DNA of 39,441 nucleotides from Candidatus Anoxymicrobium japonicum (GCA_002843005.1 PHEX01000009.1:7035-46475); one strand, 5' to 3'; positions 7,181 to 16,322 are shown, counted from the stretch's first letter. Notes: generated by a model from the letters alone, not told the origin. Program-made: numbers and translations.

Positions 7181-9094
7181 ATGAGAGCGCGAATTGATGG
7201 AAAGATGATAAAGGCAGTGGCGGCAGCGGCCATCGTCCTTGCGATGGCGTGCCCGGTTTCGCGCGCGGGGCAGCAGGCGCCTACGGGAAGAGGGCTTGCC
7301 CTAATGTGCATCGACCCGGGGCACGGCGGTGACGACTCCGGCGCCGCCTACAACGATGTCAAGGAAAAAGATGTCAACTTGAACATTGCTCTGCGCGCGA
7401 AGCCGCTCATAGAGGCTATGGGCTATCAAGTTCTCATGACGAGGAGCACGGACAAAACCGTATCTCTCCAGGAGCGTTGCGACATAGCCAATAACGCCGG
7501 CGCTTTGATTTTCGTGTCGATACACAACAACGCGTATCTGACAACTTCCGAGGGCACCGAGACCTACTGCTACTACGATTCAGAGGAAGGACGGCGCCTC
7601 GCGACTTTCGTTCACCAGGAGGTCGTGAAGAGAATCAAGCTCGAAGACCGCGGGGTCAAGGAGGCCGGTTTTTACGTCCTCAAGAATACGGATATGACTT
7701 CGGCGCTCGTCGAGGGCGCTTTTCTGACCAACCCGGCGGAGGCAAAGCTCCTGAAGGATCCGAAGTTCAGGCAGAAGATCGCCGAAGGGATCGCGGCGGG
7801 TATCAACGACTATCTGTTGGATCCCGGGCGTTTTGACGAGTACATCCTCATGATGAACCCGGACTCTGAGAAAACCGCCGAGATTAAAATCGATTACATG
7901 AACACGGGCGGGCACAAGAATACCCGCGCCATAACGGTTCCACCGCTGTCCAGGTACACCGTGCACGTTGACGAGTCTGAGCCAAACATGGATCTCTCTG
8001 CGTTTATCTCGAGCGCCAACGGCGTGCCAATCATCGCCGAGCGCGCCATGTATTTTAACTTTGCTGGTTGCAGAGGAGGGCACGACTCTCCAGGGGTGAC
8101 GGCACCCTCTAGCGAGTGGCACCTCGCGGAGGGCTCGACTGCCTGGGGCTTTGACACGTATGTCTTGATACAGAACCCGGGTGGCGCGCAGAATTCTGTG
8201 ACGGTGCGATTCATGCGCTCCGATGGCAAGAACGTGGATTACAAGTGCAACCTGAAACCTTACTCACGCTTTACACTCAACTGCTCAGACGTCCCGGGTG
8301 TTGAAAATGCCGACTTCTCCGTGAAAGTAATGGCTGCCTCGCCTGTCGTCGCCGAGCGCTCGATGTACTTCAACAACCACGATGGCAAGTCGGGAGGGCA
8401 CAACTCGCCCGGAGTGATCTCGCCCGCGCGAAACTGGTACCTCGCCGAAGGGTACACTGGCAAGGGGTTTGATACCTTCGTGCTCATCGAGAACCCGAAC
8501 GCCGTGGACGCGTCGGTGCGCGTCGATTATTTGTTGCCCGGGGGCAAAGCGACAAGCGCGATAGAAGAGGTCGCCCCAAACAGCCGGAAGACGATCCACG
8601 TCGATGAGCTGGAGGGGCTGGGCGCTACAGACGTCTCGGTCGCGGTGGAATCCAGCGTCCCTGTCGTTGTCGAGCGCTCGATGTACTTCGACTACTCCGG
8701 CATAAAGGAAGGCACATGCTCGATCGCGGCAACCGCGCCCTCGACGCTATGGTATCTGGCCGAAGGATACACGCGAGCGGGCTGCGACACGTACATATTG
8801 TTGGAGAATCCGGGGCAGGAGAGCGCCGGCGCCACCGTCGAGTTTCTGCTCCCGGATGGGGCCGTGAAGAAGATAGGCGTGAGCGTTCCCGCGAGGTCGC
8901 GGCAAACGATCAAGGTCAATGAAGTCGAGGGCATGGGCGCGGCCGAGTTCTCCACGCGCGTGACGTGCCGCGTGCCGCTGGTCGTCGAGCGTTCGATGTA
9001 TTTCGATTACGGCTCGAAGCACGGGGGCCACAACGCGATGGGCGTGTCCGCGCCCGCGCTCGAGTGGTACTTCGCGGAGGGCTGCACGAGGTAA
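7181..9094 (+). CDS. Secreted N-acetylmuramoyl-L-alanine amidase (Amidase_3) with four C-terminal modules
   Basis: A peptidoglycan amidase that cleaves the amide bond between MurNAc and L-alanine (family knowledge). After a signal peptide (AVAAAAIVLAMACPVSRAG), an Amidase_3 domain occupies about residues 40-215. Zn ligands are visible as H48 (DPGHGG), E62 (KEKDVN) and H115 (SIHNNA), with catalytic E178 in LVEGAFLTNP. Immediately after the domain, FDEYILMMNP opens the first of four envelope modules, and the protein ends WYFAEGCTR. In-frame ATGs lie at 7154, 7178, 7181 and 7205. I chose 7181 because GGAGG at 7173-7177 precedes it, although the spacing is short. The next gene starts four bases after this stop, so the two are probably co-transcribed. 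The modules probably tether the enzyme to the envelope (inference). Confidence 0.88.
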   Translation: MRARIDGKMIKAVAAAAIVLAMACPVSRAGQQAPTGRGLALMCIDPGHGGDDSGAAYNDVKEKDVNLNIALRAKPLIEAMGYQVLMTRSTDKTVSLQERCDIANNAGALIFVSIHNNAYLTTSEGTETYCYYDSEEGRRLATFVHQEVVKRIKLEDRGVKEAGFYVLKNTDMTSALVEGAFLTNPAEAKLLKDPKFRQKIAEGIAAGINDYLLDPGRFDEYILMMNPDSEKTAEIKIDYMNTGGHKNTRAITVPPLSRYTVHVDESEPNMDLSAFISSANGVPIIAERAMYFNFAGCRGGHDSPGVTAPSSEWHLAEGSTAWGFDTYVLIQNPGGAQNSVTVRFMRSDGKNVDYKCNLKPYSRFTLNCSDVPGVENADFSVKVMAASPVVAERSMYFNNHDGKSGGHNSPGVISPARNWYLAEGYTGKGFDTFVLIENPNAVDASVRVDYLLPGGKATSAIEEVAPNSRKTIHVDELEGLGATDVSVAVESSVPVVVERSMYFDYSGIKEGTCSIAATAPSTLWYLAEGYTRAGCDTYILLENPGQESAGATVEFLLPDGAVKKIGVSVPARSRQTIKVNEVEGMGAAEFSTRVTCRVPLVVERSMYFDYGSKHGGHNAMGVSAPALEWYFAEGCTR

Positions 9095-9097
9095 GCG

Positions 9098-11479
9098 ATG
9101 TCAGAGAGACGGGGCACACGAATGCGCGCTCATGCGCTAAAGCTCGCCGCGACGATCATTGCCGCGGCACTGCTCATCTGCCCCGCCACACTTATGACAG
9201 CGCCCCGCGCGCTCGCCACGAGTTTTCCCGACATAGCGAACCAGCCAGCCGACATTCAGCAGGCTATAGAGTACGTCACGAGCAAGGGGTACATGAACGG
9301 CGGCGCGGACGGGAACTTTCACCCGACTGACCCTGTCAACAGGATTGACTACGCGTGCGCCCTGGTAAAATTATTCAAAGACGTGGGCGAAGCGCCTGAC
9401 CCCGCCATAACATTCACCGATCTTCCCGCGTCGGACTCCAACTTCCGCTTCGCGAACATCGCGGTCAAGCACGGGTATGTCACGCGTTTCGCCGACGGCT
9501 CTTTCAAGCCTCATGATCCGCAGGTTGCCTTCTCGGCTCTCGCGGGACTCAATGCGGGGTTGGAAGTGGGCGGACCGGTAAAATATGCGCGTGGGATCTG
9601 GCCCGGCGGGCCCGAGTATCTCGGAGCTTCTATCGTGGCACACGATCTTCACCTGAAGTACCGTGACACGCGCATCTGGCCCACGGCCGCCTATCCGCGC
9701 GGCGAGATGGCGTTCAACCTCCAGAAGGCGGATGAAGTTGAAAGCTGGCGGGTCGATTACGTGAACGAGACATTCGACTGGGTGCACTGCCAGCAGGCGC
9801 TTGTTGGCCCGATACGTGAAAAGGCGCTTTCCACCGCTTTCTCGAAGATAGGCTACCCGTACGTCTGGGGAGGCGAGTCCGACGCCGAGGGCGGGTACGA
9901 CTGCTCCGGCCTGGTCTACTACGTATTCCACACTGTTCTCGGCCATCCGATGATGCGTGTCGCGGACGACCAGGCGAAAGATGGGCGCTACCAGACGGTC
10001 ACGCGCGAGAACCTGCTACCGGGAGATTCGATCTTCTTCTACAAGGACCCCGGCCAGTCCGATTACTGCGGGCACGCCGGCATGTATATCGGGTGCGGCC
10101 TGTTTGTCCACTCGACCGGTGGCAACGCCGGCGTAAGCGTGGACTGCCTTTCCTCGGGCTACTACGCGGAGCACTTCGCCTGCGGCAAGCGTGTGACGCT
10201 CGAGCCGCCGCCCGAATCGTTCGACACGTTCATGCTGCTTGCCAATCCCGGGGAGGAGACCGCGCGCGCGCGCGTCACATACGCGCTCTCAGACGGCAGG
10301 CGGATACCGCTGGATGTCACTGTAAAACCACACAGCCGCAAGACCGTGAAGATGGACGATACGCTGGTCAGCCAGGAAGCTTCGACAACGGTGGAGGCTA
10401 TCGAAGGCAAGGTGGTAGCGGAGCGCTCGATGTACTTTCGTTACCTGAACAAGTACCCCGGTGGACACGTCAGCGCCGGGGCGACCGTGCCGTCTCTCAA
10501 CTGGTGCCTCGCCGAAGGTTGCACGGCGTACGGCTTCGATACCTACATCCTCGTTCAAAATCCGGGCGCAGAGCCCGCACAGGTTACGTTGACGTTTCTC
10601 AAGCCGGGCGGCAAGACGCAACAGCTCGTGTTTGAGGCCGCGCCGTTCTCGAGGCGCACGGTACTGGTCGATTCGCTTGAAGGCATGGCCGAGACCGAGT
10701 TTTCGACGTGTGTCGAAGCGACAAAGCCGGTCGTGGTTGAGCGCTCCATGTACTTTGACTATCACGGAATAAAAGAAGGGCACAACTCGGGAGGTGTGAC
10801 CTCACTTTCGAGCGAGTGGTACTTCGCGGAAGGGTACACCGGCGGCGGCTTCGACACATATTTCCTGCTCGCGAACCCCTCGGACGCCACCACCCACGCT
10901 ACCATGACCCTGCAGTCAGACGACGGGCTCAAAGAAGAGTTTCCGGTGAACCTCGAGCCGCGCTCGCGAAAGACCATAGTAGTGGACAACGTGAAAGGTT
11001 GGGAGCAAAAAGCGTTCAGCGCGAAGGTGCGCGCCGACAACCCAATTGCCGCCGAGAGGGCGATGTACTTCAACTACAACGGGATCACGGGAGGACACGA
11101 CGCGTTCGGCGCCGCCGCGCCCGCCAAAAACTGGTTTCTCGCGGAGGGATATACGGCAGGCGACTTCGATACGTACATCCTGATAGCGAACCCGAACAAG
11201 GATACGGCGAGCGTTACCGTCGGTTTTCTTTTAGACAGCGGGCAATCTGTGGATAAGACGTACAAGGTGGCGCCGGAGTCGCGCTATACGATATCTGTGG
11301 ACAAGATAAAGGGACTCGAGGCCCGAGAGGTCTCAACGTCCGTCAGCAGCAACCTTCCGATAGTGGCCGAGCGCTCGATGTATTTCCAATATATGGGAAA
11401 GCCAGGTGGCTCCTGCGCGGGTGGCGTTACCGGCCCGGCGCCCCGCTGGTACTTCGCCGAAGGCTACACAGGGCGGTAG
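9098..11479 (+). CDS. Secreted SLH-NlpC/P60 peptidase with four C-terminal modules
   Basis: An exported cell-wall peptidase of about 793 residues. A signal peptide (AATIIAAALLICPA) is followed by three S-layer-homology repeats at about residues 43-210 (FPDIANQPAD with GYMNGGADGNFHPTD; GYVTRFADGSFKPHD; YRDTRIWPTAAYPRGEM), which usually bind secondary wall polymers. An NlpC/P60 domain (about 240-365) then shows the catalytic set C269 (GYDCSG), H326 (CGHAGMYIG) and H338 (FVHSTGG), so it is probably an active gamma-D-Glu-type endopeptidase. Four modules follow, starting FDTFMLLANP and ending WYFAEGYTGR at the stop. AGGT with short spacing precedes ATG 9098; ATG 9122 is an alternative. Having both SLH repeats and the module array gives it two possible wall anchors. 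Confidence 0.88.
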   Translation: MSERRGTRMRAHALKLAATIIAAALLICPATLMTAPRALATSFPDIANQPADIQQAIEYVTSKGYMNGGADGNFHPTDPVNRIDYACALVKLFKDVGEAPDPAITFTDLPASDSNFRFANIAVKHGYVTRFADGSFKPHDPQVAFSALAGLNAGLEVGGPVKYARGIWPGGPEYLGASIVAHDLHLKYRDTRIWPTAAYPRGEMAFNLQKADEVESWRVDYVNETFDWVHCQQALVGPIREKALSTAFSKIGYPYVWGGESDAEGGYDCSGLVYYVFHTVLGHPMMRVADDQAKDGRYQTVTRENLLPGDSIFFYKDPGQSDYCGHAGMYIGCGLFVHSTGGNAGVSVDCLSSGYYAEHFACGKRVTLEPPPESFDTFMLLANPGEETARARVTYALSDGRRIPLDVTVKPHSRKTVKMDDTLVSQEASTTVEAIEGKVVAERSMYFRYLNKYPGGHVSAGATVPSLNWCLAEGCTAYGFDTYILVQNPGAEPAQVTLTFLKPGGKTQQLVFEAAPFSRRTVLVDSLEGMAETEFSTCVEATKPVVVERSMYFDYHGIKEGHNSGGVTSLSSEWYFAEGYTGGGFDTYFLLANPSDATTHATMTLQSDDGLKEEFPVNLEPRSRKTIVVDNVKGWEQKAFSAKVRADNPIAAERAMYFNYNGITGGHDAFGAAAPAKNWFLAEGYTAGDFDTYILIANPNKDTASVTVGFLLDSGQSVDKTYKVAPESRYTISVDKIKGLEAREVSTSVSSNLPIVAERSMYFQYMGKPGGSCAGGVTGPAPRWYFAEGYTGR

Positions 11480-11505
11480 CCCCCGATCAGATCATTTACT
11501 GCGTA

Positions 11506-11650
11506 GGGGGTCAGGCACCGTCTACCGCTTTAGCGGTAGACGGAGAGGTAGACGGTGCCTGACCCCTTTTTGCGTTTAGCGGTAGACGGAGCGGTAGACG
11601 GTGCCTGACCCCAGGTTGCGGTAGACGGTGCCCCTCTACTTGACCCCTCT
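11506..11650. repeat. Cluster of three GGTGCCTGACCCC-family elements
   Basis: Three head-to-tail elements fill most of this gap. A long palindrome (11506-11566) is followed by a half-element, GCGGTAGACGGAGCGG ... GGTGCCTGACCCC (11578-11612), and a further degenerate copy whose core is broken to GGTGCCCCTCTACTTGACCCC (11621-11646). The block lies between the NlpC/P60 gene and the promoter of the SpoIID gene. No protein-coding sequence is evident. Confidence 0.8.
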
Positions 11651-11661
11651 CGCAGTAAAAC

Positions 11662-11689
11662 TTGATATTTATCAGGAATGAACTATAAT
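11662..11689 (+). promoter_or_regulatory. Sigma-70-type promoter of the SpoIID-module gene
   Basis: TTGATA (11662-11667) and TATAAT (11684-11689) are separated by 16 nt, one of the best promoter matches in the window. It lies 24 nt before the ATG at 11713, and a GGAAGG ribosome-binding site sits at 11702-11707. Confidence 0.6.
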
Positions 11690-11712
11690 TAACAAAAACA
11701 ACGGAAGGTAAC

Positions 11713-14124
11713 ATGAGTATCGTGCAGAGAAACAGCGTCAAGGTCATTTTCGCGATGTCGATGTTCCTGTTGCTTGCGCTGATCCTGTCGTCCGGGGCGG
11801 TGTGGCCTGTTCCCGCGGGCGGCGACAGGGCGAACGCGGGCGGCGGCGCCAGTTACTATTTCGTGGGATACGGCCGCGCGCACGGCGTCGGCATGTGCAT
11901 GGACGGCGTGTATTACATGGCAAAAGAAGGCAAGAAGTACCATGACATTCTCTCTTTCTACTATACCGGCATCACGTTCTCGAAGACCGATGAGTCACAG
12001 CCGATCAGGGTCAAGGGGCGCGACGGCCAGATCCGCGTCTGGACCATGCACGACTATCTGCACCACCTCCAGGAGGAGCCGGACAACTACCCGATAGAGG
12101 AACTCAAGGCTCTTTACGTCGCCGCGCGCACGTACACGCTCTCCTGCATCAATCGCAACAAGCACGCCGCCGAGGGCTTCGACATCTGCTCGAGCGGCGA
12201 CTGCTGCCAGGCGTGCGACGAGAACAAGAACATTCCCGCCTACCCCAACAACAACGCGGCGGTTGACGCCACCGCGGGCGAGATAATGACGTACAACGGC
12301 CAGCCGATAATCGCCGCCTACTGCGGTTCCTGCGGCGGGCACACGGAGAACAACGAGGATGTCTGGAACGGCTCGGTCATACCGTATCTGCGCGGCAAGC
12401 CCGACCCGTACTGCTGTCACTCCTCACGTTTTCAGTGGAGCGTCACTTTTTCGAAGGCTGACGTCGAGGCGCGCCTGAACTCGAGGAGCGATACAGCGGT
12501 AGGAAGCTTGTATGTGATGGATCTCTCGAGCAGAACGCCGGGCGGACGCGTAAAGACCGCGAAGCTGGTGGGTTCGAGCGCTGTCAAGTACGTGTCGGGG
12601 AGCGTTATCGAGAGACTTTTCGGCTTTTCGAGCACGAAGTTCGACCTGGTGCGCCCTAACTTTGATGAGTACATCCTCGTGCTCAACCCCAACCCGGCGG
12701 CGGCCACTGTCACTTTCACGTTTATGAAACCCGATGGCACGACCAGCGACAAAATCCAGGAGGTAGCCGTGAACTCGCGGTTTACGCTCAATGTCAATGA
12801 GTGCATGCAGTTCCAGGAGGTCTCGACGCGCGTCACGTCCAACATGCCGGTCATCGCGGAACGCGCGATGTACTTCAACTACGGTAACCGCTTCAACGGC
12901 GGTTCGGCGAGTATGGGAGTGACAGGGGCACAGAAGAAGTGGTACCTCGCCGAAGGGTATACGGGAGGCAATTTCGAAACTTACGTGCTTGTGCAAAACC
13001 CGGGACCAAACACGGCTGACATCAAGTACACGTTCATGACGCCGGGAGGGAAGACCCCCGTGGAAAAGACCCAGCAGGCGCCGGCTTTCTCGCGGACCAC
13101 CCTGTGCGTCAATGACGTGCCGGGCCTCGAGAACACCGACGTCTCCACGGTCGTGGAGTGCGTGAGCGGGGACGGAATCATCGCCGAGCGCTCGATGTAC
13201 TTCGATTACATGGGACGCGACGGAGGGCACAACGCGATGGGAGTGCCCGCGCCGGCGGAGTCGTGGCACCTCGCCGAGGGTTACACAGGCGGCGGCTTTG
13301 ACACCTATGTGTTGATTCAGAACCCGAGCGGGAAGGCGGCGTCTGTAGAGGCGACCTACATGAAAGAGGACGGCGTCGTGATCAAGAAGACTTACGACAT
13401 CGCGGCGCGCTCGCGTTACACGATACACGCCGACGTGATCCCCGGGCTCGAGAACGCCGGGTTCTCCACGATGCTTCTCTCGAAGAACGGCGTCAACTTC
13501 ATCGCAGAGCGCGCGATGTACTTCGACTATGACTTAGTGCCCCTTTCCATAAATACGGTAACGTACCGAGAGCGTCGATGCGCCGTTCCTGCAAATGGCG
13601 CTGCGACCGAGTCGTACTCGGTGAGTACGGCGAGGAAGCGGAACGCGGCAGGCGCGGATGCAGCGGCGTTCGAATGCGAGCGTATTTATGGAATGGGGTA
13701 CTCAGCCGGCATTGACGACGGGAGCGACAGCGCGGGCGTATCCGCGCCGTCGGACACGTGGTACTTCGCGGAAGGATACACCGGCGGCAGGTTCGATACT
13801 TATGTGCTTATCGAAAACCCGGAGGCGAAACCCGCCGAAGTGAAGGCGACCTTCAGCGTGCCGACTGGCAACGCCGTCGAGAAGTCGTACACCATCCGCG
13901 CGCACTCGCGTTTCACTATTCACGTGGACGAGGTCGAAGGGCTTTCGAACACGGAGGTATCAACCACCTTGCGTTCCACAAACGGGGTGAAGGTGGTAGC
14001 CGAGCGCGCGATGTACTTTGTGTACACCGATGGATACAGCGCCCGTGACGGCGGGCACGACACCGCCGGGACGACCGCTCCATCTAAGACCTGGTACTTC
14101 GCGGAAGGGTACACCGGCTTTTAA
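11713..14124 (+). CDS. Secreted SpoIID/LytB-type protein with four C-terminal modules and an in-frame insert
   Basis: Probably a peptidoglycan-acting lytic transglycosylase of the SpoIID family. After a signal peptide (MSMFLLLALILSSGAVWP), HGVGM (residues 57-61) and the YYTG segment come first. The core follows: PIEELKALYVAARTY, with E129 at the position of the catalytic Glu, then a Cys-rich stretch (CSSGDCCQACDEN), YCGSCGGHTEN, VWNG and PYLRG. In classical SpoIID the HGVGM segment is C-terminal, so this is a permuted order that I recall from other actinobacterial homologues. Four modules follow, and the protein ends WYFAEGYTGF. Module 3 is interrupted after ERAMYFDYD by about 53 residues without resemblance to any other module (bases 13538-13696). 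The deacetylase starts 4 nt after the stop, suggesting an operon. Confidence 0.85.
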   Translation: MSIVQRNSVKVIFAMSMFLLLALILSSGAVWPVPAGGDRANAGGGASYYFVGYGRAHGVGMCMDGVYYMAKEGKKYHDILSFYYTGITFSKTDESQPIRVKGRDGQIRVWTMHDYLHHLQEEPDNYPIEELKALYVAARTYTLSCINRNKHAAEGFDICSSGDCCQACDENKNIPAYPNNNAAVDATAGEIMTYNGQPIIAAYCGSCGGHTENNEDVWNGSVIPYLRGKPDPYCCHSSRFQWSVTFSKADVEARLNSRSDTAVGSLYVMDLSSRTPGGRVKTAKLVGSSAVKYVSGSVIERLFGFSSTKFDLVRPNFDEYILVLNPNPAAATVTFTFMKPDGTTSDKIQEVAVNSRFTLNVNECMQFQEVSTRVTSNMPVIAERAMYFNYGNRFNGGSASMGVTGAQKKWYLAEGYTGGNFETYVLVQNPGPNTADIKYTFMTPGGKTPVEKTQQAPAFSRTTLCVNDVPGLENTDVSTVVECVSGDGIIAERSMYFDYMGRDGGHNAMGVPAPAESWHLAEGYTGGGFDTYVLIQNPSGKAASVEATYMKEDGVVIKKTYDIAARSRYTIHADVIPGLENAGFSTMLLSKNGVNFIAERAMYFDYDLVPLSINTVTYRERRCAVPANGAATESYSVSTARKRNAAGADAAAFECERIYGMGYSAGIDDGSDSAGVSAPSDTWYFAEGYTGGRFDTYVLIENPEAKPAEVKATFSVPTGNAVEKSYTIRAHSRFTIHVDEVEGLSNTEVSTTLRSTNGVKVVAERAMYFVYTDGYSARDGGHDTAGTTAPSKTWYFAEGYTGF
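13538..13696. mobile_element. Putative MITE-like, in-frame insertion with inverted-repeat ends inside the SpoIID gene
   Basis: The stretch is bounded by an 18-bp inverted repeat with a single mismatch: CCCCTTTCCATAAATACG (13538-13555) and, inverted, 13679-13696; the inner 13 bp are perfect. It is 159 bp long, exactly 53 codons, and contains no stop. Inside it are two smaller palindromes, CGGTA-ACG-TACCG (13554-13566) and ACCGAGT-CGT-ACTCGGT (13604-13620). The encoded residues interrupt a module that is otherwise regular in all sister copies. No clear target-site duplication is seen. A chance palindrome or an unrelated peptide insertion remains possible. Confidence 0.5.
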
Positions 14125-14128
14125 GAAC

Positions 14129-15145
14129 ATGAGGATGAGCAGCAGTTTGAACAGTTTCGACATCTCGCGTCTGACGATCCCGCGCGCGGACGTGAACGAT
14201 CACGCGCTCGCGCTCGCGCTGACTTTCGCGATAACCGTTGTGGCGTTTCAACTGGTGCAGCAGATCCCATCGAGGGTTGTGAGATCCGAGAGCGTCAGAG
14301 TGGCCAAAGCCGATTCGGGCATTGCGGCGTCCGCGAAACACGGTAAGAAAGTGAAAGTGCGCGGGCTCGCCTTCATGCCCCCCGGCGTCAAAGCGCGCAC
14401 AGCGGGCTCGGAACTCGACGCCAGGCGCGACGCTGGCCTCCTGCGAGGGTATAGCGTGCCGCCGAACAGGCTTGCTTTCACGCCCGGCGCCCAGGCCGTT
14501 TTCCTGCCAGCGCCGCCTGTTCCCGGAAAGCCCGTCGCGGCGCGGTCGGTGTTCAACGGGAATCGCGCGCGGAAAAAGGTGGCGCTCACGTTTGACACGA
14601 GTGATGTAAGCGAGAAAAGCCATCCGATGGCGATCCTCGATGAACTCACGCGGCTGCGCGCGCCGGCGACGTTTTTCGTTTGCGGGGCGTGGTGCCACAA
14701 GAATCTTGAGGTGCTTCGCGCTATGCTGGATCGCGGGTTCGAGGTGGCGAACCACTCGTACAACCATCCGATGTTCACAAAACTGACGAATGAGCAGATA
14801 ACCGCTCAGCTCAAAGGAACCGAGGAAGCCGTGATGAAGGTCGCGGGCGCAAAGATAGCGGCCTACTTCCGGCCGCCGTACGGCGACACGGACGCCAGGG
14901 TCGAGCAGGTCGCGGCCGATAGCGGTTACATTACGGTGATATGGGACAAAGACACGCTGGACTGGCGAGCGGACACGATTCGGGAAAATATTCGCGATAG
15001 GGCCACCCTCGACGTGCGCGGTGGCGACATCGTTCTCATGCATACGCTGGGTGGACACACGCGAGACGCGATTGTCGAAGTGACGGGGAACATCCGCGCG
15101 CAAGGCTTTGAGCTCACCACGGTCTCGGGCGTGCTGGTCCAATGA
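14129..15145 (+). CDS. Membrane-anchored polysaccharide deacetylase (NodB/CE4 domain)
   Basis: A protein of about 338 residues, with an N-terminal membrane anchor (LALALTFAITVVAFQLV), a linker of about 100 residues, and a NodB domain at residues 150-335. CE4 enzymes remove acetyl groups from N-acetyl sugars in peptidoglycan or other glycans (family knowledge). Visible motifs are TFDTS (155-158 region), NHSYNHP with H209 and H213, RPPYG (248-252), DTLDW and VLMH with H305. The first motif normally reads TFDDG. Here the second Asp, a metal ligand, is T157, so metal binding may be altered. The start is ATG 14129 (or 14135), because the reading frame upstream lies inside the SpoIID gene. The gene follows that stop by 4 nt and is probably co-transcribed with it. 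Confidence 0.85.
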   Translation: MRMSSSLNSFDISRLTIPRADVNDHALALALTFAITVVAFQLVQQIPSRVVRSESVRVAKADSGIAASAKHGKKVKVRGLAFMPPGVKARTAGSELDARRDAGLLRGYSVPPNRLAFTPGAQAVFLPAPPVPGKPVAARSVFNGNRARKKVALTFDTSDVSEKSHPMAILDELTRLRAPATFFVCGAWCHKNLEVLRAMLDRGFEVANHSYNHPMFTKLTNEQITAQLKGTEEAVMKVAGAKIAAYFRPPYGDTDARVEQVAADSGYITVIWDKDTLDWRADTIRENIRDRATLDVRGGDIVLMHTLGGHTRDAIVEVTGNIRAQGFELTTVSGVLVQ

Positions 15146-15179
15146 TGCCACCGTCTCCGCGCGCGTCAGTACAACCAAC

Positions 15180-15207
15180 TTGAGATACCGATCCACCTGA
15201 TGATAAT
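15180..15207 (+). promoter_or_regulatory. Putative promoter of the dTDP-sugar operon
   Basis: TTGAGA (15180-15185) and GATAAT (15202-15207) are separated by 16 nt. They lie upstream of the ATG at 15247, which has a strong AAGGAGAGAG ribosome-binding site. Confidence 0.5.
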
Positions 15208-15246
15208 ATCCTGGGGTTGCTCAATTTTCCAATAAGGAGAGAGTCG

Positions 15247-16311
15247 ATGAAGGCACTGGTCCTTTGCGGCGGCGCCGGCACCCGGTTGCGGCCGATAACG
15301 CATACGATGGCTAAACAACTTGTTCCGATCGCGAATAAGCCCGTGCTGTTTTACGGGTTAGAGGCGATCAAAGCCGCGGGCATCAAAGACGTCGGCATCG
15401 TCGTCGGCGAAACGGCCAAAGAGATAATCCAGGCTGTTGGGGATGGCGCCGGACTGGGTATCAACGTTACCTACATCAAGCAGGACGAGCCGCTCGGGCT
15501 GGCCCACGCGGTGCTGGTGGCCGAGGAGTTTCTGGGCGCGGACGACTTCGTGATGTACCTTGGGGACAACCTCATCAAGGAGGGAATCTCCGGCCTTGTC
15601 GAGCAGTTCCGGCAGAACCGGCCGAACTGCCAGATACTGCTGGCGAGTGTCAAGGAACCACAGCGGTTCGGGGTCGCCGAGCTCGACGCCGGACGTGTCG
15701 TGCGCCTGGTGGAGAAGCCGGAGAAGCCCGCGAGCGACCTCGCGCTGGTGGGCGTTTACATGTTTGATTCCAGCATTATGGACGCGGTCAAGGCGATCAA
15801 GCCGTCCGGCCGCGGCGAACTCGAGATCACGGACGCCATCCAGTGGCTCATCGACCAGGGCCTTGTCGTGGATCCTCACATTATCGACGGCTGGTGGAAA
15901 GACACCGGCCGCCTCGACGACATGCTCGAAGCCAACCGGATAATGCTCGATACGTTCGAGTCGCGGGTCGAGGGCCATGTCAGCAGCGACTCCAGCATCC
16001 TTGGAACAGTGGTCATCGAGAAGGGCGCGGAGGTAATCGGCAGCACGATCAGGGGCCCGGCGATTATTGGTGAAGGCGCCAGGATAGTCAACTCGTTCAT
16101 AGGCCCGTTTACGTCCATTTACTACGGTGTCACCATCATAGACTCGGAGATAGAGCACAGCATCATCCTCGAGAACAGCACGGTCACCGACATCTCCGGC
16201 CGCATTGAGGACAGTCTGATCGGGCAGAATGTGGTGGTTGAGCGCTCGCCCTTAAAGCCGGTGGCGTACCGTTTCATGCTGGGAGACAACAGCCGCGTTG
16301 GAATGCTGTAG
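15247..16311 (+). CDS. rfbA: Glucose-1-phosphate thymidylyltransferase, long form
   Basis: It makes dTDP-glucose from dTTP and glucose-1-phosphate, the first step towards dTDP-deoxysugars. The N-terminus has the nucleotidyltransferase signature LCGGAGTRLRPIT and the lysine region KQLVPIANKPVL. MYLGDNL supplies the metal/sugar Asp, and EKPEKP and GWWKDTG are conserved family motifs. The last roughly 110 residues (SSDSSILGTVVIEKGAEVIGS and onward) form a left-handed beta-helix of hexapeptide type, the mark of the 350-residue long-form RmlA rather than the 290-residue short form. ATG 15247 has the ribosome-binding site AAGGAGAGAG. It is the first gene of an rfbA-rfbC-rfbB operon. The C-terminal helix could change regulation, and dTDP-glucose as product is inferred from the neighbouring rfbB. 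Confidence 0.88.
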   Translation: MKALVLCGGAGTRLRPITHTMAKQLVPIANKPVLFYGLEAIKAAGIKDVGIVVGETAKEIIQAVGDGAGLGINVTYIKQDEPLGLAHAVLVAEEFLGADDFVMYLGDNLIKEGISGLVEQFRQNRPNCQILLASVKEPQRFGVAELDAGRVVRLVEKPEKPASDLALVGVYMFDSSIMDAVKAIKPSGRGELEITDAIQWLIDQGLVVDPHIIDGWWKDTGRLDDMLEANRIMLDTFESRVEGHVSSDSSILGTVVIEKGAEVIGSTIRGPAIIGEGARIVNSFIGPFTSIYYGVTIIDSEIEHSIILENSTVTDISGRIEDSLIGQNVVVERSPLKPVAYRFMLGDNSRVGML

Positions 16312-16322
16312 GGAGAGGAAAC

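Noticed and set aside
7181-7290. Lipoprotein signal on the amidase (LAMACP)
   Set aside because: The residues before Cys do not fit a lipobox; an ordinary Sec signal is more likely.
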